From NCBI GenBank assembly GCA_964372145.1, contig CAYJPM010000007.1:1-28424 (forward strand): a stretch of 28,424 nt of DNA, in the 5' to 3' direction. Shown here one piece after another: positions 1-8,152 of this stretch (position 1 is its first letter; each line of letters begins with the position of its first letter). Both the position numbers and the translations under genes were made by a program. This DNA comes from CAKOSP01 sp964372145. GTDB taxonomy: Bacteria > Bacillota_I > Bacilli_A > RF39 > UBA660. A model generated the notes under the pieces. It made no database searches, was not told the DNA's origin, and saw only the letters and a program-made list of their open reading frames with translations.

Positions 1-432
1 TATATAATCAGTTATTAATACAGATTCGCCGAATTGACCTCTTGAATCTATTTCGAAACATTCTGCTAAAGATCTTGTGTATCCATGCCCTGGTATTACA
101 GTATCAAAATTAAATGTCTTAGTATTACATACTTCTATTATTTTAAATATTTCATTTTTTTGAGTTTGTATTGTTTGATTACTAAATAATATTGCTATTA
201 AAGCTTTTGCTATTAAATGATTTTTATATTTTTCACTTTCTAAACTTTCTAAAGAAAATATTTTAGTTAGTTTTATAGTATTTTCTATAATAGGTAACTG
301 AGCATGAGAATCAGCTTGAAGTAATAATGCAAAATCATCTATTGTCATTAAGTTAAGAGGTATTTGAAGTGGTAAGTCAGTTTCATCTGTTGGATTTGAT
401 GTAATAAATTTGTAATTATAATTAGGGTTTAA
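1..432 (-). pseudogene. In-frame continuation of HerA-like ATPase after a stop codon (partial)
   Basis: Directly after the TAA at 433-435 the same reading frame stays open for 144 codons to the window edge. It reads as the expected continuation of a HerA/DUF87 ATPase: a segment starting LNPNYNYKFITSNPTDETD follows the Walker B strand, then comes a mostly helical stretch. There is no other stop and no shift of frame, so one nonsense codon, or a small insertion in the TTAATTAATTAA run, separates the two halves. No ribosome binding site or convincing start codon lies just after the stop. The fragment is therefore best read as the distal part of a broken gene, or as the product of a sequencing error. 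The C-terminus lies outside the window. Confidence 0.7.
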
Positions 433-963
433 TTAATTAATTTTACTAAAAGCTGTCTTATATTCACCAAATGAATCAAAAATTATAATATTTGAATTTA
501 CTGAATCTAATTTAGGATTATTAAAAATATTTTGAACTATTCTTGATATACCATATGATTTACCTGAACCAGAGTTACCAAATATAGCTAAGTGATTTGC
601 AAATAAATCATTTAATTTAGGACATACTTTAAAATTTTTATAAATTGCGTGATCCCCTAAAATTATTGAACTTCCATTATCAGAACCAACTAGTTCCATT
701 AACTCTGTTCCATTTATTATACGAATATTACTAGTTAATAATGGTTTTCTTAATATACCATTTAAATATCCTCTTTCAGAAAATTCTCCTAGTAATCTTA
801 TTTTAATTATATCTTTATTTATTTCAGATACTTCTCCAAGTATTCTTTGATTATTAGCTTCAAATATAACATGTAAATTCATTAAATCTGAGTTACTTGC
901 TTCAGTTTTAATATTCTCTACATGAGCTATACTTTCTCCTATATACAATATCTTTCCAAACAT
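433..963 (-). CDS. HerA/DUF87-type ATPase, N-terminal fragment ending at a premature stop
   Basis: The first about 60 residues look like the small beta-barrel (HAS-barrel) that precedes HerA-type motor domains. A Walker A loop, GNSGSGKSYG, lies near residue 130, and a Walker B-like strand IIIFDSFGEY near residue 162. HerA-family proteins are hexameric DNA pumps used in end resection with NurA, in conjugation or in defence systems; which role applies here cannot be told. The ORF ends at TAA (433-435) only about ten residues after Walker B, so sensor and arginine-finger regions are missing from this product although they continue in frame downstream. The start is supported by AAAGAGGTGCAGTTATG and a TATAAT box upstream. 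Family assignment is confident; whether the gene is functional is uncertain. Confidence 0.75.
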   Translation of the reverse strand: MFGKILYIGESIAHVENIKTEASNSDLMNLHVIFEANNQRILGEVSEINKDIIKIRLLGEFSERGYLNGILRKPLLTSNIRIINGTELMELVGSDNGSSIILGDHAIYKNFKVCPKLNDLFANHLAIFGNSGSGKSYGISRIVQNIFNNPKLDSVNSNIIIFDSFGEYKTAFSKIN

Positions 964-988
964 AACTGCACCTCTTTATTCTATAGAA

Positions 989-1016
989 ATTATACCATAA
1001 AAAAAATAAAAGTAAA
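989..1016 (-). promoter_or_regulatory. Sigma-A-like promoter of the HerA-like gene
   Basis: The minus strand reads TTTACT (1016-1011), 16 bases, then TATAAT (994-989), about 25 bases before the ATG at 963. The -35 half lies inside the terminator stem of the preceding gene, so the two signals share sequence. The -10 is a perfect consensus; the -35 is weak. Confidence 0.5.
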
Positions 1017-1030
1017 AGAACTTTTATTTT
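999..1030 (-). terminator. Rho-independent terminator of the 100-residue gene
   Basis: An 11-bp perfect inverted repeat (1003-1013 and 1020-1030) with a 6-base loop is followed on the minus strand by a run of eight T. The stem includes the first base of the stop codon of the upstream gene (1030-1032). Confidence 0.8.
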
Positions 1031-1332
1031 TAACTTTTAATTATATTTTCATCTAAATAGAATACATTATTAACTACTTCTGGTAATTTTTCAGCTATGA
1101 AATAAATACTAATTTCATTTTCATCACCTATATACTTACATTTTAAATTGTCTGTGTATTCATTTACTTTTTCTAACATAAAATTTTTGTTATTATAATT
1201 TATATTTTCTTCGAATGATATTATAAAATTATTAAAATCATCTATAATTTTAATAACAAATTCTTGGTTTGGTAAATTTATAAAATACTCTTTTAAATAT
1301 TGTATGTTTAAATCAATTTCTTCTTTTCTCAT
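1030..1332 (-). CDS. Unknown small protein (100 residues)
   Basis: I do not recognise the family. The product is acidic and predicted soluble, with no signal peptide, membrane segment or cysteine cluster. The first 60 residues look helical, and a short beta-rich segment (KCKYIGDENEISIYFIAEK) follows. The start is supported by AAAGGAAATTATG and a TATAAT-like box at 1355-1350. It has its own terminators before and after, so it is probably a single-gene transcript between the membrane-protein pair and the HerA-like gene. Confidence 0.6.
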   Translation of the reverse strand: MRKEEIDLNIQYLKEYFINLPNQEFVIKIIDDFNNFIISFEENINYNNKNFMLEKVNEYTDNLKCKYIGDENEISIYFIAEKLPEVVNNVFYLDENIIKS

Positions 1333-1364
1333 AATTTCCTTTGTTTTATATTATATCATATCAA

Positions 1365-1393
1365 TAAAAAAAGTAGTATTTACTTTACTACTA
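1365..1393 (-). terminator. Terminator after the first two-pass membrane protein
   Basis: A 7-bp stem AGTAGTA/TACTACT (1372-1378 and 1386-1392) with a 7-base loop is followed on the minus strand by seven T. It overlaps the stop codon of the gene ending at 1391. Confidence 0.7.
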
Positions 1394-2155
1394 TTTTACT
1401 CTTTTTCTTTTACTAGGTAACTCCATTGAAATATTTATTAATTCATTTAATTCTATTATTTTTGATATCGCAACGGTTGCGCACAATCCGATAATCATCG
1501 CACTAATACTATTTAATGCTATATCTAATCTGAAGTTCATATCATTTTCAAATAAATATTCTATAGTTTCATTTTTAGGTATATTTAAAAATTCATAATT
1601 ACCTGTAGTAACTTGTACAGTAGTTTTACTTGTACTATATTCTTTGTTACTACCATTTGTAACACTTCTAGTTATTGTACCAAACTTTTCAATATCTGAA
1701 AGTTTATGATATAAATCAGTTACAAGATCAAAATTAACATTTCCGTCTATAATAAGATCATTAACATCAATATTAGTCTCTCTTTTAAAATCTTCAAACT
1801 TCGCAGGATCAATTAATATTTCGTATGTAACCGCGTTATTTTCAGATTCAAAAATTGGCACATGTACTGTAAAAACAATTTTATGCATAAAATCCAATTT
1901 TTGTTCATCTGAAATTTCTGTAACAACTTCATTACCTTTAATGCTATCTTCAACATTTATACTAGTAAGTACGTTATTATATTCAAAATTTTCATTTGCT
2001 TTATTAACCGCTACATTAGTAACAGAAGTTAATAAATACATTCCTGTTATTAGTGTTGAACCGATATATATCATTGAATTTTTAATTATTTTTTTTAATT
2101 TAGTGTTTTTTTCTTTTTCTCTTAATTTATTTAATTCATTTTGTGTAATTTTCAT
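1391..2155 (-). CDS. Two-pass membrane protein of unknown function, paralogue A
   Basis: This is a 254-residue product. After a charged N-terminus, MKITQNELNKLREKEK, there is a membrane segment at about 26-48. A predicted extracytoplasmic domain of about 160 residues follows, then a second membrane segment at about 212-234 and a basic tail. The outer domain holds the blocks EILIDPAKFEDFKRET, DLIIDGNVNF and TTGNYEFLNIPKNETIEYL, all conserved in the neighbouring paralogue. I chose the start at 2155 because ATTAAGGGGGACATTATG gives a strong ribosome binding site; an in-frame start 36 bases upstream would lie between this site and the promoter. I know no family for this architecture. Function is unassigned. 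Confidence 0.75.
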   Translation of the reverse strand: MKITQNELNKLREKEKNTKLKKIIKNSMIYIGSTLITGMYLLTSVTNVAVNKANENFEYNNVLTSINVEDSIKGNEVVTEISDEQKLDFMHKIVFTVHVPIFESENNAVTYEILIDPAKFEDFKRETNIDVNDLIIDGNVNFDLVTDLYHKLSDIEKFGTITRSVTNGSNKEYSTSKTTVQVTTGNYEFLNIPKNETIEYLFENDMNFRLDIALNSISAMIIGLCATVAISKIIELNELINISMELPSKRKRVK

Positions 2156-2179
2156 AATGTCCCCCTTAATACAATTAAA

Positions 2180-2208
2180 ATTGTAACACATTTGTTATAA
2201 AACATCAA
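2180..2208 (-). promoter_or_regulatory. Sigma-A-like promoter of paralogue A
   Basis: The minus strand reads TTGATG (2208-2203), 17 bases, TACAAT (2185-2180). It lies in the gap between the two paralogues, so each copy appears to be transcribed separately. Confidence 0.7.
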
Positions 2209-2233
2209 TTCTATTATGAAGCTGTAGAATTCA

Positions 2234-3013
2234 CTACTGTTTTATAATTTTTCTCTCTGCTGGTTTTTCTTTGATTGAATTCATTAATTCTTTATCTTTT
2301 TCGAATGTATCTATTACTATTGATACTAGCGTAGTTGTGCTTATACCCATTGCTAAAGCAAATATAGAACATAAAGTTATATCTAATTGAAGTTTAATGT
2401 CGTTATCTAATAAATATTCTACTGTTTCATTTCTAGGAATATTTATTAATTCATAATTTCCTGTTGTAACTTGCAGTTTTGTAATGCCAAAATTTAAATT
2501 TTCATTATAATGGTTATCAATTTTTCTAGTAACGATTGCGATGTCTTCAATCAAGGATGTTTTTTGAATAAGGCTAATTAAACTGTTGTAATTAATTTTA
2601 TTATCTATAATAAGGTCATCAATTATAATACCTGTTTCTTTTTGAAATTCTTCTAACTTTGAAGGTTCGATTGAAATTTCATAAATAACTGCATCATTAC
2701 CTGAATATGCAAGTGGTGCAAATACTGTATAACTAATATTATGATTAAAATCATTTTTTAACTCATCGGTAACTTTTATAAAGTTTTCAGAGTCGTTTAT
2801 ATTATTTTCTACACTTATACTTGTTAATTCATGATTGTAATCAAAATCTTTACTTATTCTATGAACTGCTAAAACTGTAGCATATTCAATTAAGAATACT
2901 CCAGTTACTACTGTTGCTCCTATAAAAATTATAGATTTACCTATTAATTTTTTTAGTTTTTCGCAATTGCCTTTTTCTTTAATTTTATTTAATTCATTTT
3001 GTGTAATTTTCAT
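2234..3013 (-). CDS. Two-pass membrane protein of unknown function, paralogue B
   Basis: This 259-residue protein has the same plan as the downstream paralogue. The N-terminus MKITQNELNKIKEK shares ten identical leading residues; a membrane segment lies at about 24-47, a second at about 216-238, and a charged tail follows. The outer domain carries the matching blocks EISIEPSKLEEFQKETG, DLIIDNKINY and TTGNYELINIPRNETVEYLL. The start is clear from AAGGAGGATATTATG. Conservation is strongest in the N-terminal cytoplasmic segment and the block before the second membrane helix; the middle of the outer domain has diverged. This is a tandem duplication of a gene I cannot name. Confidence 0.75.
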   Translation of the reverse strand: MKITQNELNKIKEKGNCEKLKKLIGKSIIFIGATVVTGVFLIEYATVLAVHRISKDFDYNHELTSISVENNINDSENFIKVTDELKNDFNHNISYTVFAPLAYSGNDAVIYEISIEPSKLEEFQKETGIIIDDLIIDNKINYNSLISLIQKTSLIEDIAIVTRKIDNHYNENLNFGITKLQVTTGNYELINIPRNETVEYLLDNDIKLQLDITLCSIFALAMGISTTTLVSIVIDTFEKDKELMNSIKEKPAERKIIKQ

Positions 3014-3036
3014 AATATCCTCCTTTGGATACAGTT

Positions 3037-3065
3037 ATGATAATTCTTTTATCACAATAAGTCAA
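3037..3065 (-). promoter_or_regulatory. Sigma-A-like promoter of paralogue B, overlapping the gatB stop codon
   Basis: The minus strand reads TTGACT (3065-3060), 17 bases, TATCAT (3042-3037). The TGA stop of gatB (3064-3062) is part of the -35 box. A 6-bp inverted repeat TGATAA/TTATCA (3038-3043 and 3049-3054) covers the -10 and part of the spacer and could be an operator or a weak hairpin. Confidence 0.65.
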
Positions 3066-4513
3066 TTATTTAACTTTTTATTTAATATTTCACTAGTTAA
3101 TTTAGGATTAGCTGTTCCTTTTGTTTCTTTCATAACTTGACCTACAAAGAATTGGAATAAATTAGTTCTTCCGTTTTTATATTCTGTTACTTGATTAATA
3201 TTATTATCAAGTATTTTATTTATAATTTCTTCAAGTTCATTTTCATTGCTATTTTGTTTATTTGAAGAAATATATTCTTCTGGAGATTTTTTTTCTTCGA
3301 TTGATTTTATAAATATTTCTTTTCCTTGTTTAGATGAAATATTATTTTCTTCTATATTACTTGTAATAATATTTAGATATTCTGGGGTTATATAAAATTC
3401 ATTAATATCAATATTATCTTTATTTATATAACCTATAATAGTAGATAATACCCAATTTGATGCAGTGTTTGGTTTCATACCTATTTCTATACATTTTTCA
3501 AAGTAATCTGATATCTTTTTATCTTTAACAATCGTAGTAGCATCCACTAAAGAAAAATTGTATTCATTTAAATATTTTTTAATTCTTTCATTAGGTAAAA
3601 CAGGTATTTCGTTTTTTATATCTTCTAAAAATTTTGAAGTTAATTTAAATGGTGGGATATTTGGTTCAACAAAATATTTATAGTCTATAGCATCAGATTT
3701 ACTTCTCATAAATACTGTTTTACCATTTTGTTCATCCCATCTTCTAGTTTCTTGCATTATTTTGTCATATTCATTATTTTCTTTAGCTTCAATTTGTCTT
3801 TTAATTTCATAATTAATTACATCTCTAACACTTCCGAATGAATTAACATTTTTTACTTCTACTCTTGTTCCCCAATTATCTGGATTATTTATATCTAAAT
3901 CTTTTTCTATTATAGATACGTTTACATCACAACGTATTTGACCTTTTTTAGCATCTGCTTCACTTATATCAGTATATTGATATATTCTTCTTATATTTTC
4001 TAAAAAAGCTACTGCTTCTTCTGCAGAATGTAAATCAGGTTCCGTTACAAGTTCTAAAAGTGGTACCCCTGCTCTATTATAATCAAGAAGAGAATAATCA
4101 TCATAATGATCTTGTGATGCACTATCTTCTTCTAAATGTATATTATTAATTCTAACAGTTTTCATTTCTCCGTTACATTCGTATTCTAGTTTACCATAAA
4201 TTCCTACTGGATTAGGTTTAGTCTCTTGTGTAATTTGGTAACCTTTAGGTAAATCTGGATAATAATAATTTTTTCTTTCAAATTTAACATATTCTGGTTG
4301 TTTACACCCTAATATAATACTTGCTTTTAAGGCTTTTCTTAAAGCTTCTTTATTTAGCATAGGGAGTACACCAGGAAATGCCATATCTATAGCAGTTACA
4401 TTATCATTTGGTAATTCATTAAATGAATTTTTTGAACTTGAAAAGACTTTACTATTAGTTTTACTAATTTGACAATGCATTTCAAGACCAATCATTATAT
4501 TATATTTATCCAT
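3062..4513 (-). CDS. gatB: Aspartyl/glutamyl-tRNA(Asn/Gln) amidotransferase subunit B
   Basis: GatB is the tRNA-binding and kinase subunit of GatCAB, which converts misacylated Asp-tRNA(Asn) or Glu-tRNA(Gln) to the amide form in the cytoplasm. The catalytic cradle is recognisable from IGLEMHCQ at the N-terminus, FERKNYYYPDLPKGYQI near residue 103 and NRAGVPLLELVTEPDLHS near residue 145. The C-terminal YqeY-like tail is recognisable from FFVGQVMKETKGTANP near residue 455. At 483 residues it is normal length. It is the last gene of the gatC-gatA-gatB run and overlaps gatA by one base (TAATG), suggesting translational coupling. It should share the T-box-controlled transcript that starts before hisS. 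Confidence 0.96.
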   Translation of the reverse strand: MDKYNIMIGLEMHCQISKTNSKVFSSSKNSFNELPNDNVTAIDMAFPGVLPMLNKEALRKALKASIILGCKQPEYVKFERKNYYYPDLPKGYQITQETKPNPVGIYGKLEYECNGEMKTVRINNIHLEEDSASQDHYDDYSLLDYNRAGVPLLELVTEPDLHSAEEAVAFLENIRRIYQYTDISEADAKKGQIRCDVNVSIIEKDLDINNPDNWGTRVEVKNVNSFGSVRDVINYEIKRQIEAKENNEYDKIMQETRRWDEQNGKTVFMRSKSDAIDYKYFVEPNIPPFKLTSKFLEDIKNEIPVLPNERIKKYLNEYNFSLVDATTIVKDKKISDYFEKCIEIGMKPNTASNWVLSTIIGYINKDNIDINEFYITPEYLNIITSNIEENNISSKQGKEIFIKSIEEKKSPEEYISSNKQNSNENELEEIINKILDNNINQVTEYKNGRTNLFQFFVGQVMKETKGTANPKLTSEILNKKLNN

Positions 4514-5958
4514 TATAACACTTCCTTTGCTATTTGATTTTTATATTCCATATTATCTTCTAATCTTTTAGCGATAGAAAGTATTTTTTCGTCTTCATAA
4601 CAATTTCCTGTTATATTTATTCCTACAGGCATATTATTTATAAAACCATTAGGTATTGTAATAGAAGGAAAACCTCCGAAATTACCTATTTGCATATGTT
4701 CTTGCAGTGCAATTAATTTTGGATCATTTATAGTTTTGATATTATTTATTTCGTCTGCTATACCCGTTCCAGCTGGTAAAATTACTGCATCATATTCTTT
4801 ATATAAATCTTTCCATACGTTTACTACTAATCTTCTTAGTTTTTGTGCATTATGAAAGTATTTATCTTTGTTAGGAGCTTGTAATACATATGAACCAATA
4901 ACAAATCTTCTTTTTATAAGTGGTGAAAATCCATTAGTTCTAAAATCTTTCATCATGTCAATATAGTTATCTTTTTTACTTCTTGGTCCAAAAGATATAC
5001 CTGTTAAATTAGACATATTACTTGTTGCTTCAGCTGACGATATTACTGTGTAGGCACTTCCTACTGCATTTAAAATGTTTTGATCTACACTTACTTCTTC
5101 AACTTGAATACCTATATTTTTATAAATGTTTAAACTATTATTAAAATTTTCTAAATGTTTTATAAGTTCTTCACTTGGATTATCAAAATTATTTATGTCA
5201 CATAATTCTTTTATATAACAAATTTTATATTCTTTATCATTATTAAGATTTTCGTATAAATTTATATTACTTGAATCCCAAGATGTCATATCTTTTTCAT
5301 CAATACCTTTTATAGCGTCTACAACTATGGCAGCATCTTCAACATTTCTGGTAAATACCCCGCATGTATCTAAACTACTAGCAAAAGCAAATAATCCATA
5401 TCTTGAAATCATTCCATAAGTAGGTTTATACCCAACTATACCACAGTAAGCTGCAGGCATTCTTATTGAATCACCTGTATCAGAGCCAAGTGCGTATGGA
5501 TATACACCCGCTGCTACAGCACAAGCTGAACCAGCTGAAGAACCTCCACAAATTCTATTTCTATTCCATGGATTTTTAACTACTCCAGTGTGACCAGTTA
5601 TTCCATAACCACCCATTCCAAATTCATCCATAACTGTTTTATTTATTAAACAAGCATTATGTTCTTTTAATTTAGATACTGCTGTAGCGTCAAAAAAAGG
5701 TATATAATCTTTTAAAGTATTAGATGATCCAGTACTAAGTATACCTTTTGTAGAATAATTATCTTTTATACCACAAGGTATACCTGATAATAAACTGTCT
5801 GTTACATCATTTTCTTTTGTATCAGTAATAATTGTTACAAATGCATTATATTTTTCTTGTACTTCATTTGACATTTTTAATGATTCTTCAATAAGTTTTT
5901 TACTAGTTATTTTATTATTTATTAATAAATTATGTAATTCTAAAATGTTATTATTCAT
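4513..5958 (-). CDS. gatA: Aspartyl/glutamyl-tRNA(Asn/Gln) amidotransferase subunit A
   Basis: GatA is the amidase subunit that releases ammonia from glutamine. The amidase-signature elements are present: the catalytic Lys in CGIKDNYSTKG near residue 63, the glycine/serine loop GGSSAGSACA near 138, and the nucleophile region GSDTGDSIRMPAAYCG near 158. In the families I know the last motif reads DTGGSIRQP; here the residue before the nucleophilic Ser is Asp instead of Gly. The length (481 residues) is normal. The gene overlaps gatC by eight bases and gatB by one, giving a tightly coupled C-A-B order. The ammonia is passed to GatB. Confidence 0.96.
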   Translation of the reverse strand: MNNNILELHNLLINNKITSKKLIEESLKMSNEVQEKYNAFVTIITDTKENDVTDSLLSGIPCGIKDNYSTKGILSTGSSNTLKDYIPFFDATAVSKLKEHNACLINKTVMDEFGMGGYGITGHTGVVKNPWNRNRICGGSSAGSACAVAAGVYPYALGSDTGDSIRMPAAYCGIVGYKPTYGMISRYGLFAFASSLDTCGVFTRNVEDAAIVVDAIKGIDEKDMTSWDSSNINLYENLNNDKEYKICYIKELCDINNFDNPSEELIKHLENFNNSLNIYKNIGIQVEEVSVDQNILNAVGSAYTVISSAEATSNMSNLTGISFGPRSKKDNYIDMMKDFRTNGFSPLIKRRFVIGSYVLQAPNKDKYFHNAQKLRRLVVNVWKDLYKEYDAVILPAGTGIADEINNIKTINDPKLIALQEHMQIGNFGGFPSITIPNGFINNMPVGINITGNCYEDEKILSIAKRLEDNMEYKNQIAKEVL

Positions 5959-6250
5959 CTCTTACCACCTTTGGAATTTCTATTTCTCTTCCCGTAGACT
6001 CGTCACAATTTTTAAGTAAATCATTTATATCAAGAGATGAAGATGCTACATCATCACGTAATTCATAAGAAAAATCATCTAAAGCATATGTCATAGGTAT
6101 TTGATTTTCAATATTTGAAATGTTATTTATTAAATTGATATTTTCATCAATTTCTTTAAATTCATCTAATACCATTTTGTTTTCTTCTTCAGTTAAACCA
6201 ATTAATAATTTATCTGCTAGTTCATTAACTAATTCTTTAGTAAATTCCAT
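5951..6250 (-). CDS. gatC: Aspartyl/glutamyl-tRNA(Asn/Gln) amidotransferase subunit C
   Basis: This is the small subunit that wraps around GatA and stabilises the GatA-GatB complex. The product is 99 residues and follows the family pattern: an N-terminal helical pair (LVNELADKLLIGLTEEEN), a linker, then a proline-containing stretch and LRDDVASSS near residue 66, the equivalent of the usual LREDxV block. I chose the start at 6250 because TTTTAAGGAGGGTAATATG places an ideal ribosome binding site there; the TAA of asnS is embedded in that site. An in-frame start 21 bases upstream would overlap asnS and has no such site. Confidence 0.9.
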   Translation of the reverse strand: MEFTKELVNELADKLLIGLTEEENKMVLDEFKEIDENINLINNISNIENQIPMTYALDDFSYELRDDVASSSLDINDLLKNCDESTGREIEIPKVVRDE

Positions 6251-6260
6251 ATTACCCTCC

Positions 6261-7631
6261 TTAAAATTCACAATTGTTTGGTGTTCTATAATAAGGGATT
6301 ACATCTCTTATATTATCCATACCAGTTAAATACATAAGTAATCTTTCAAAGCCCATACCGAAACCTGAATGTTCACATGTACCAAATTTTCTTAAATTTA
6401 AATACCATGATAATTCTTCTTCTGGCACACCCATTTCTTTCATTCTTTTTAGTAATTTTTCGTAGTCTTCTTCTCTTTGAGATCCACCCATTAATTCGCC
6501 AACACCAGGAACTTCTAAATCTACAGCTGCTACTGTTTTTCCATCAGGATTTTGTTTCATATAAAATGATTTTATATCTTTTGGCCAGTTATAGATAAAT
6601 ACTGGACCATTAAAATATTCTGTAATATATTTTTCATGTTCTTTAGCAATATCTTCGCCTTGAACAGGTTCAAATTCCCATTTTTGGTCTGATTTTTGTA
6701 ATATATCAATAACTTCTTCGTGTGTTACTCTAGTAAATTTACTATTAACAAGTTTAGTTAATTTATCTAAAAGTCCAACTTCAACAAATTTATTTAAGAA
6801 TTCTATTTCGTCTTTACCTTTTTCTAAAACATAAGTTACTATATATTTAAGCATATCTTCCATTATAGTCATATCTTGATCTAGATCACAAAATGCTATT
6901 TCTGGCTCTATCATCCAAAATTCTGATGCATGTGTTTTAGTATTTGAATTTTCAGCTCTAAAAGTAGGTCCAAATGTATATACCTTAGAAAATGCTAAAG
7001 CAAATGTTTCTGCTTCTAATTGACCAGACACTGTTAATCCTGCTTTTTTACCAAAGAAATCATTTTTATAATCATATTTACCTGTTTTTGCTATATTATC
7101 TTTGTCTAAAGTAGAAACGTTAAACATTTCTCCAGCACCTTCACAGTCAGATGCAGTAATTATAGGCGCATGAAAATATAAGTATCCTCTACTTTGAAAG
7201 TATTCATGTATAGCCATTGAAGCTAAACTTCTAATTCTAAACACTGCATTAAACATGTTAGTTCTTGGTCTTAAGTATGCGTTTTCTCTTAAAAATTCTT
7301 TAGTATGTCTTTTTGGTTGTATAGGATAATCTTCTGGGCAATCTCCTAATACATTAATATTAGTTGCTTTTATTTCAAACTCTTGATTACCTGATGATTT
7401 AATCACTGTTCCAGTTATTTCTATTGATGATCCTACTAATAATTTATTTAAATCATCGAAGTTAGATACTTCGTTTGTATATATTATTTGAACTGTCTTA
7501 AAACAAGTTCCATCACTTAAATCTATAAAAGCAAAATCTTTTTGTTTACGATGGTTTCTTATCCATCCTTTTATGTTTATTTCTTTATCTATATAGTTTT
7601 TGTAATCACTACAAATTGTTTTTATTTCCAT
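6261..7631 (-). CDS. asnS: Asparaginyl-tRNA synthetase
   Basis: This class IIb synthetase charges tRNA(Asn) with asparagine. It has an N-terminal OB-fold anticodon domain (about 1-105, with KGWIRNHRKQKDFAFIDLSD), class II motif 2 FRAENSNTKTHASEFWM near 224-240, and motif 3 GFGMGFERLLMYLTG near the C-terminus. The Asn-specific THASEFWM block separates it from AspRS. At 456 residues it is typical. It sits directly upstream of gatC with ten bases between, so the direct and the amidotransferase routes to Asn-tRNA are encoded together. Its start lies one base after the stop of the preceding gene, and the ribosome binding site GAAAGGAAAT is inside that gene. Confidence 0.95.
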   Translation of the reverse strand: MEIKTICSDYKNYIDKEINIKGWIRNHRKQKDFAFIDLSDGTCFKTVQIIYTNEVSNFDDLNKLLVGSSIEITGTVIKSSGNQEFEIKATNINVLGDCPEDYPIQPKRHTKEFLRENAYLRPRTNMFNAVFRIRSLASMAIHEYFQSRGYLYFHAPIITASDCEGAGEMFNVSTLDKDNIAKTGKYDYKNDFFGKKAGLTVSGQLEAETFALAFSKVYTFGPTFRAENSNTKTHASEFWMIEPEIAFCDLDQDMTIMEDMLKYIVTYVLEKGKDEIEFLNKFVEVGLLDKLTKLVNSKFTRVTHEEVIDILQKSDQKWEFEPVQGEDIAKEHEKYITEYFNGPVFIYNWPKDIKSFYMKQNPDGKTVAAVDLEVPGVGELMGGSQREEDYEKLLKRMKEMGVPEEELSWYLNLRKFGTCEHSGFGMGFERLLMYLTGMDNIRDVIPYYRTPNNCEF

Positions 7632-7632
7632 T

Positions 7633-8139
7633 TTATTTCCTTTCTAATTTTGAAATGTTTTTATTATATTTATTAATTTTTTCTTCAATTAAAGTAGTTA
7701 CGATTAAATGATTATCATTTAATTTATTATTGTATTTTAATACAAAAATATAATAATCGATATCTGATAAGTATTTAGTAATTTCTGTATTATTCTTATC
7801 ATCAATTTTTATTATCGATACTAGGAATTCTACTAATTTTATCATTAAAATATCTTCTGAAGCATTTAGATAACAACCAATTTTTGAAGATATACATTTT
7901 TTCTTACTTATATTTGAATTAAAAGAATTAATTTCATCTAACATGTAAGCAGTTGTATTATTTTTTATAAATAATTGTTGTTCATCTAGTGGTAAAAATT
8001 GAAGTAAAGTTATTAAAATTAAATCTTTATTATCTGTTAAATTATTCATTATAAATATAATATCCGTTATTTGATTGTATTTTTCCTGTTGATCTTGATA
8101 TTTATCATTTATTATTTTATATACTGCTGCTAAATCCAT
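7633..8139 (-). CDS. Unknown protein between hisS and asnS (168 residues)
   Basis: I do not recognise this family. The product looks soluble and almost entirely helical, with Lys/Asn-rich stretches typical of the AT bias, three cysteines and no signal peptide. It is translated within the synthetase operon: 13 bases after hisS, with only one base before the asnS start. This tight packing argues for a real gene. The ribosome binding site is modest (AGGTAATATAAAATG). It may be a fast-evolving lineage-specific accessory protein; no specific role can be inferred. Confidence 0.6.
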   Translation of the reverse strand: MDLAAVYKIINDKYQDQQEKYNQITDIIFIMNNLTDNKDLILITLLQFLPLDEQQLFIKNNTTAYMLDEINSFNSNISKKKCISSKIGCYLNASEDILMIKLVEFLVSIIKIDDKNNTEITKYLSDIDYYIFVLKYNNKLNDNHLIVTTLIEEKINKYNKNISKLERK

Positions 8140-8152
8140 TTTATATTACCTA

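Noticed and set aside
433..435. Readthrough or recoding of TAA, or programmed frameshift, in the HerA-like gene
   Set aside because: The frame does not change across the stop, so a frameshift is ruled out, and TAA ends many other genes here, so general recoding is unlikely. No readthrough signal was recognised.
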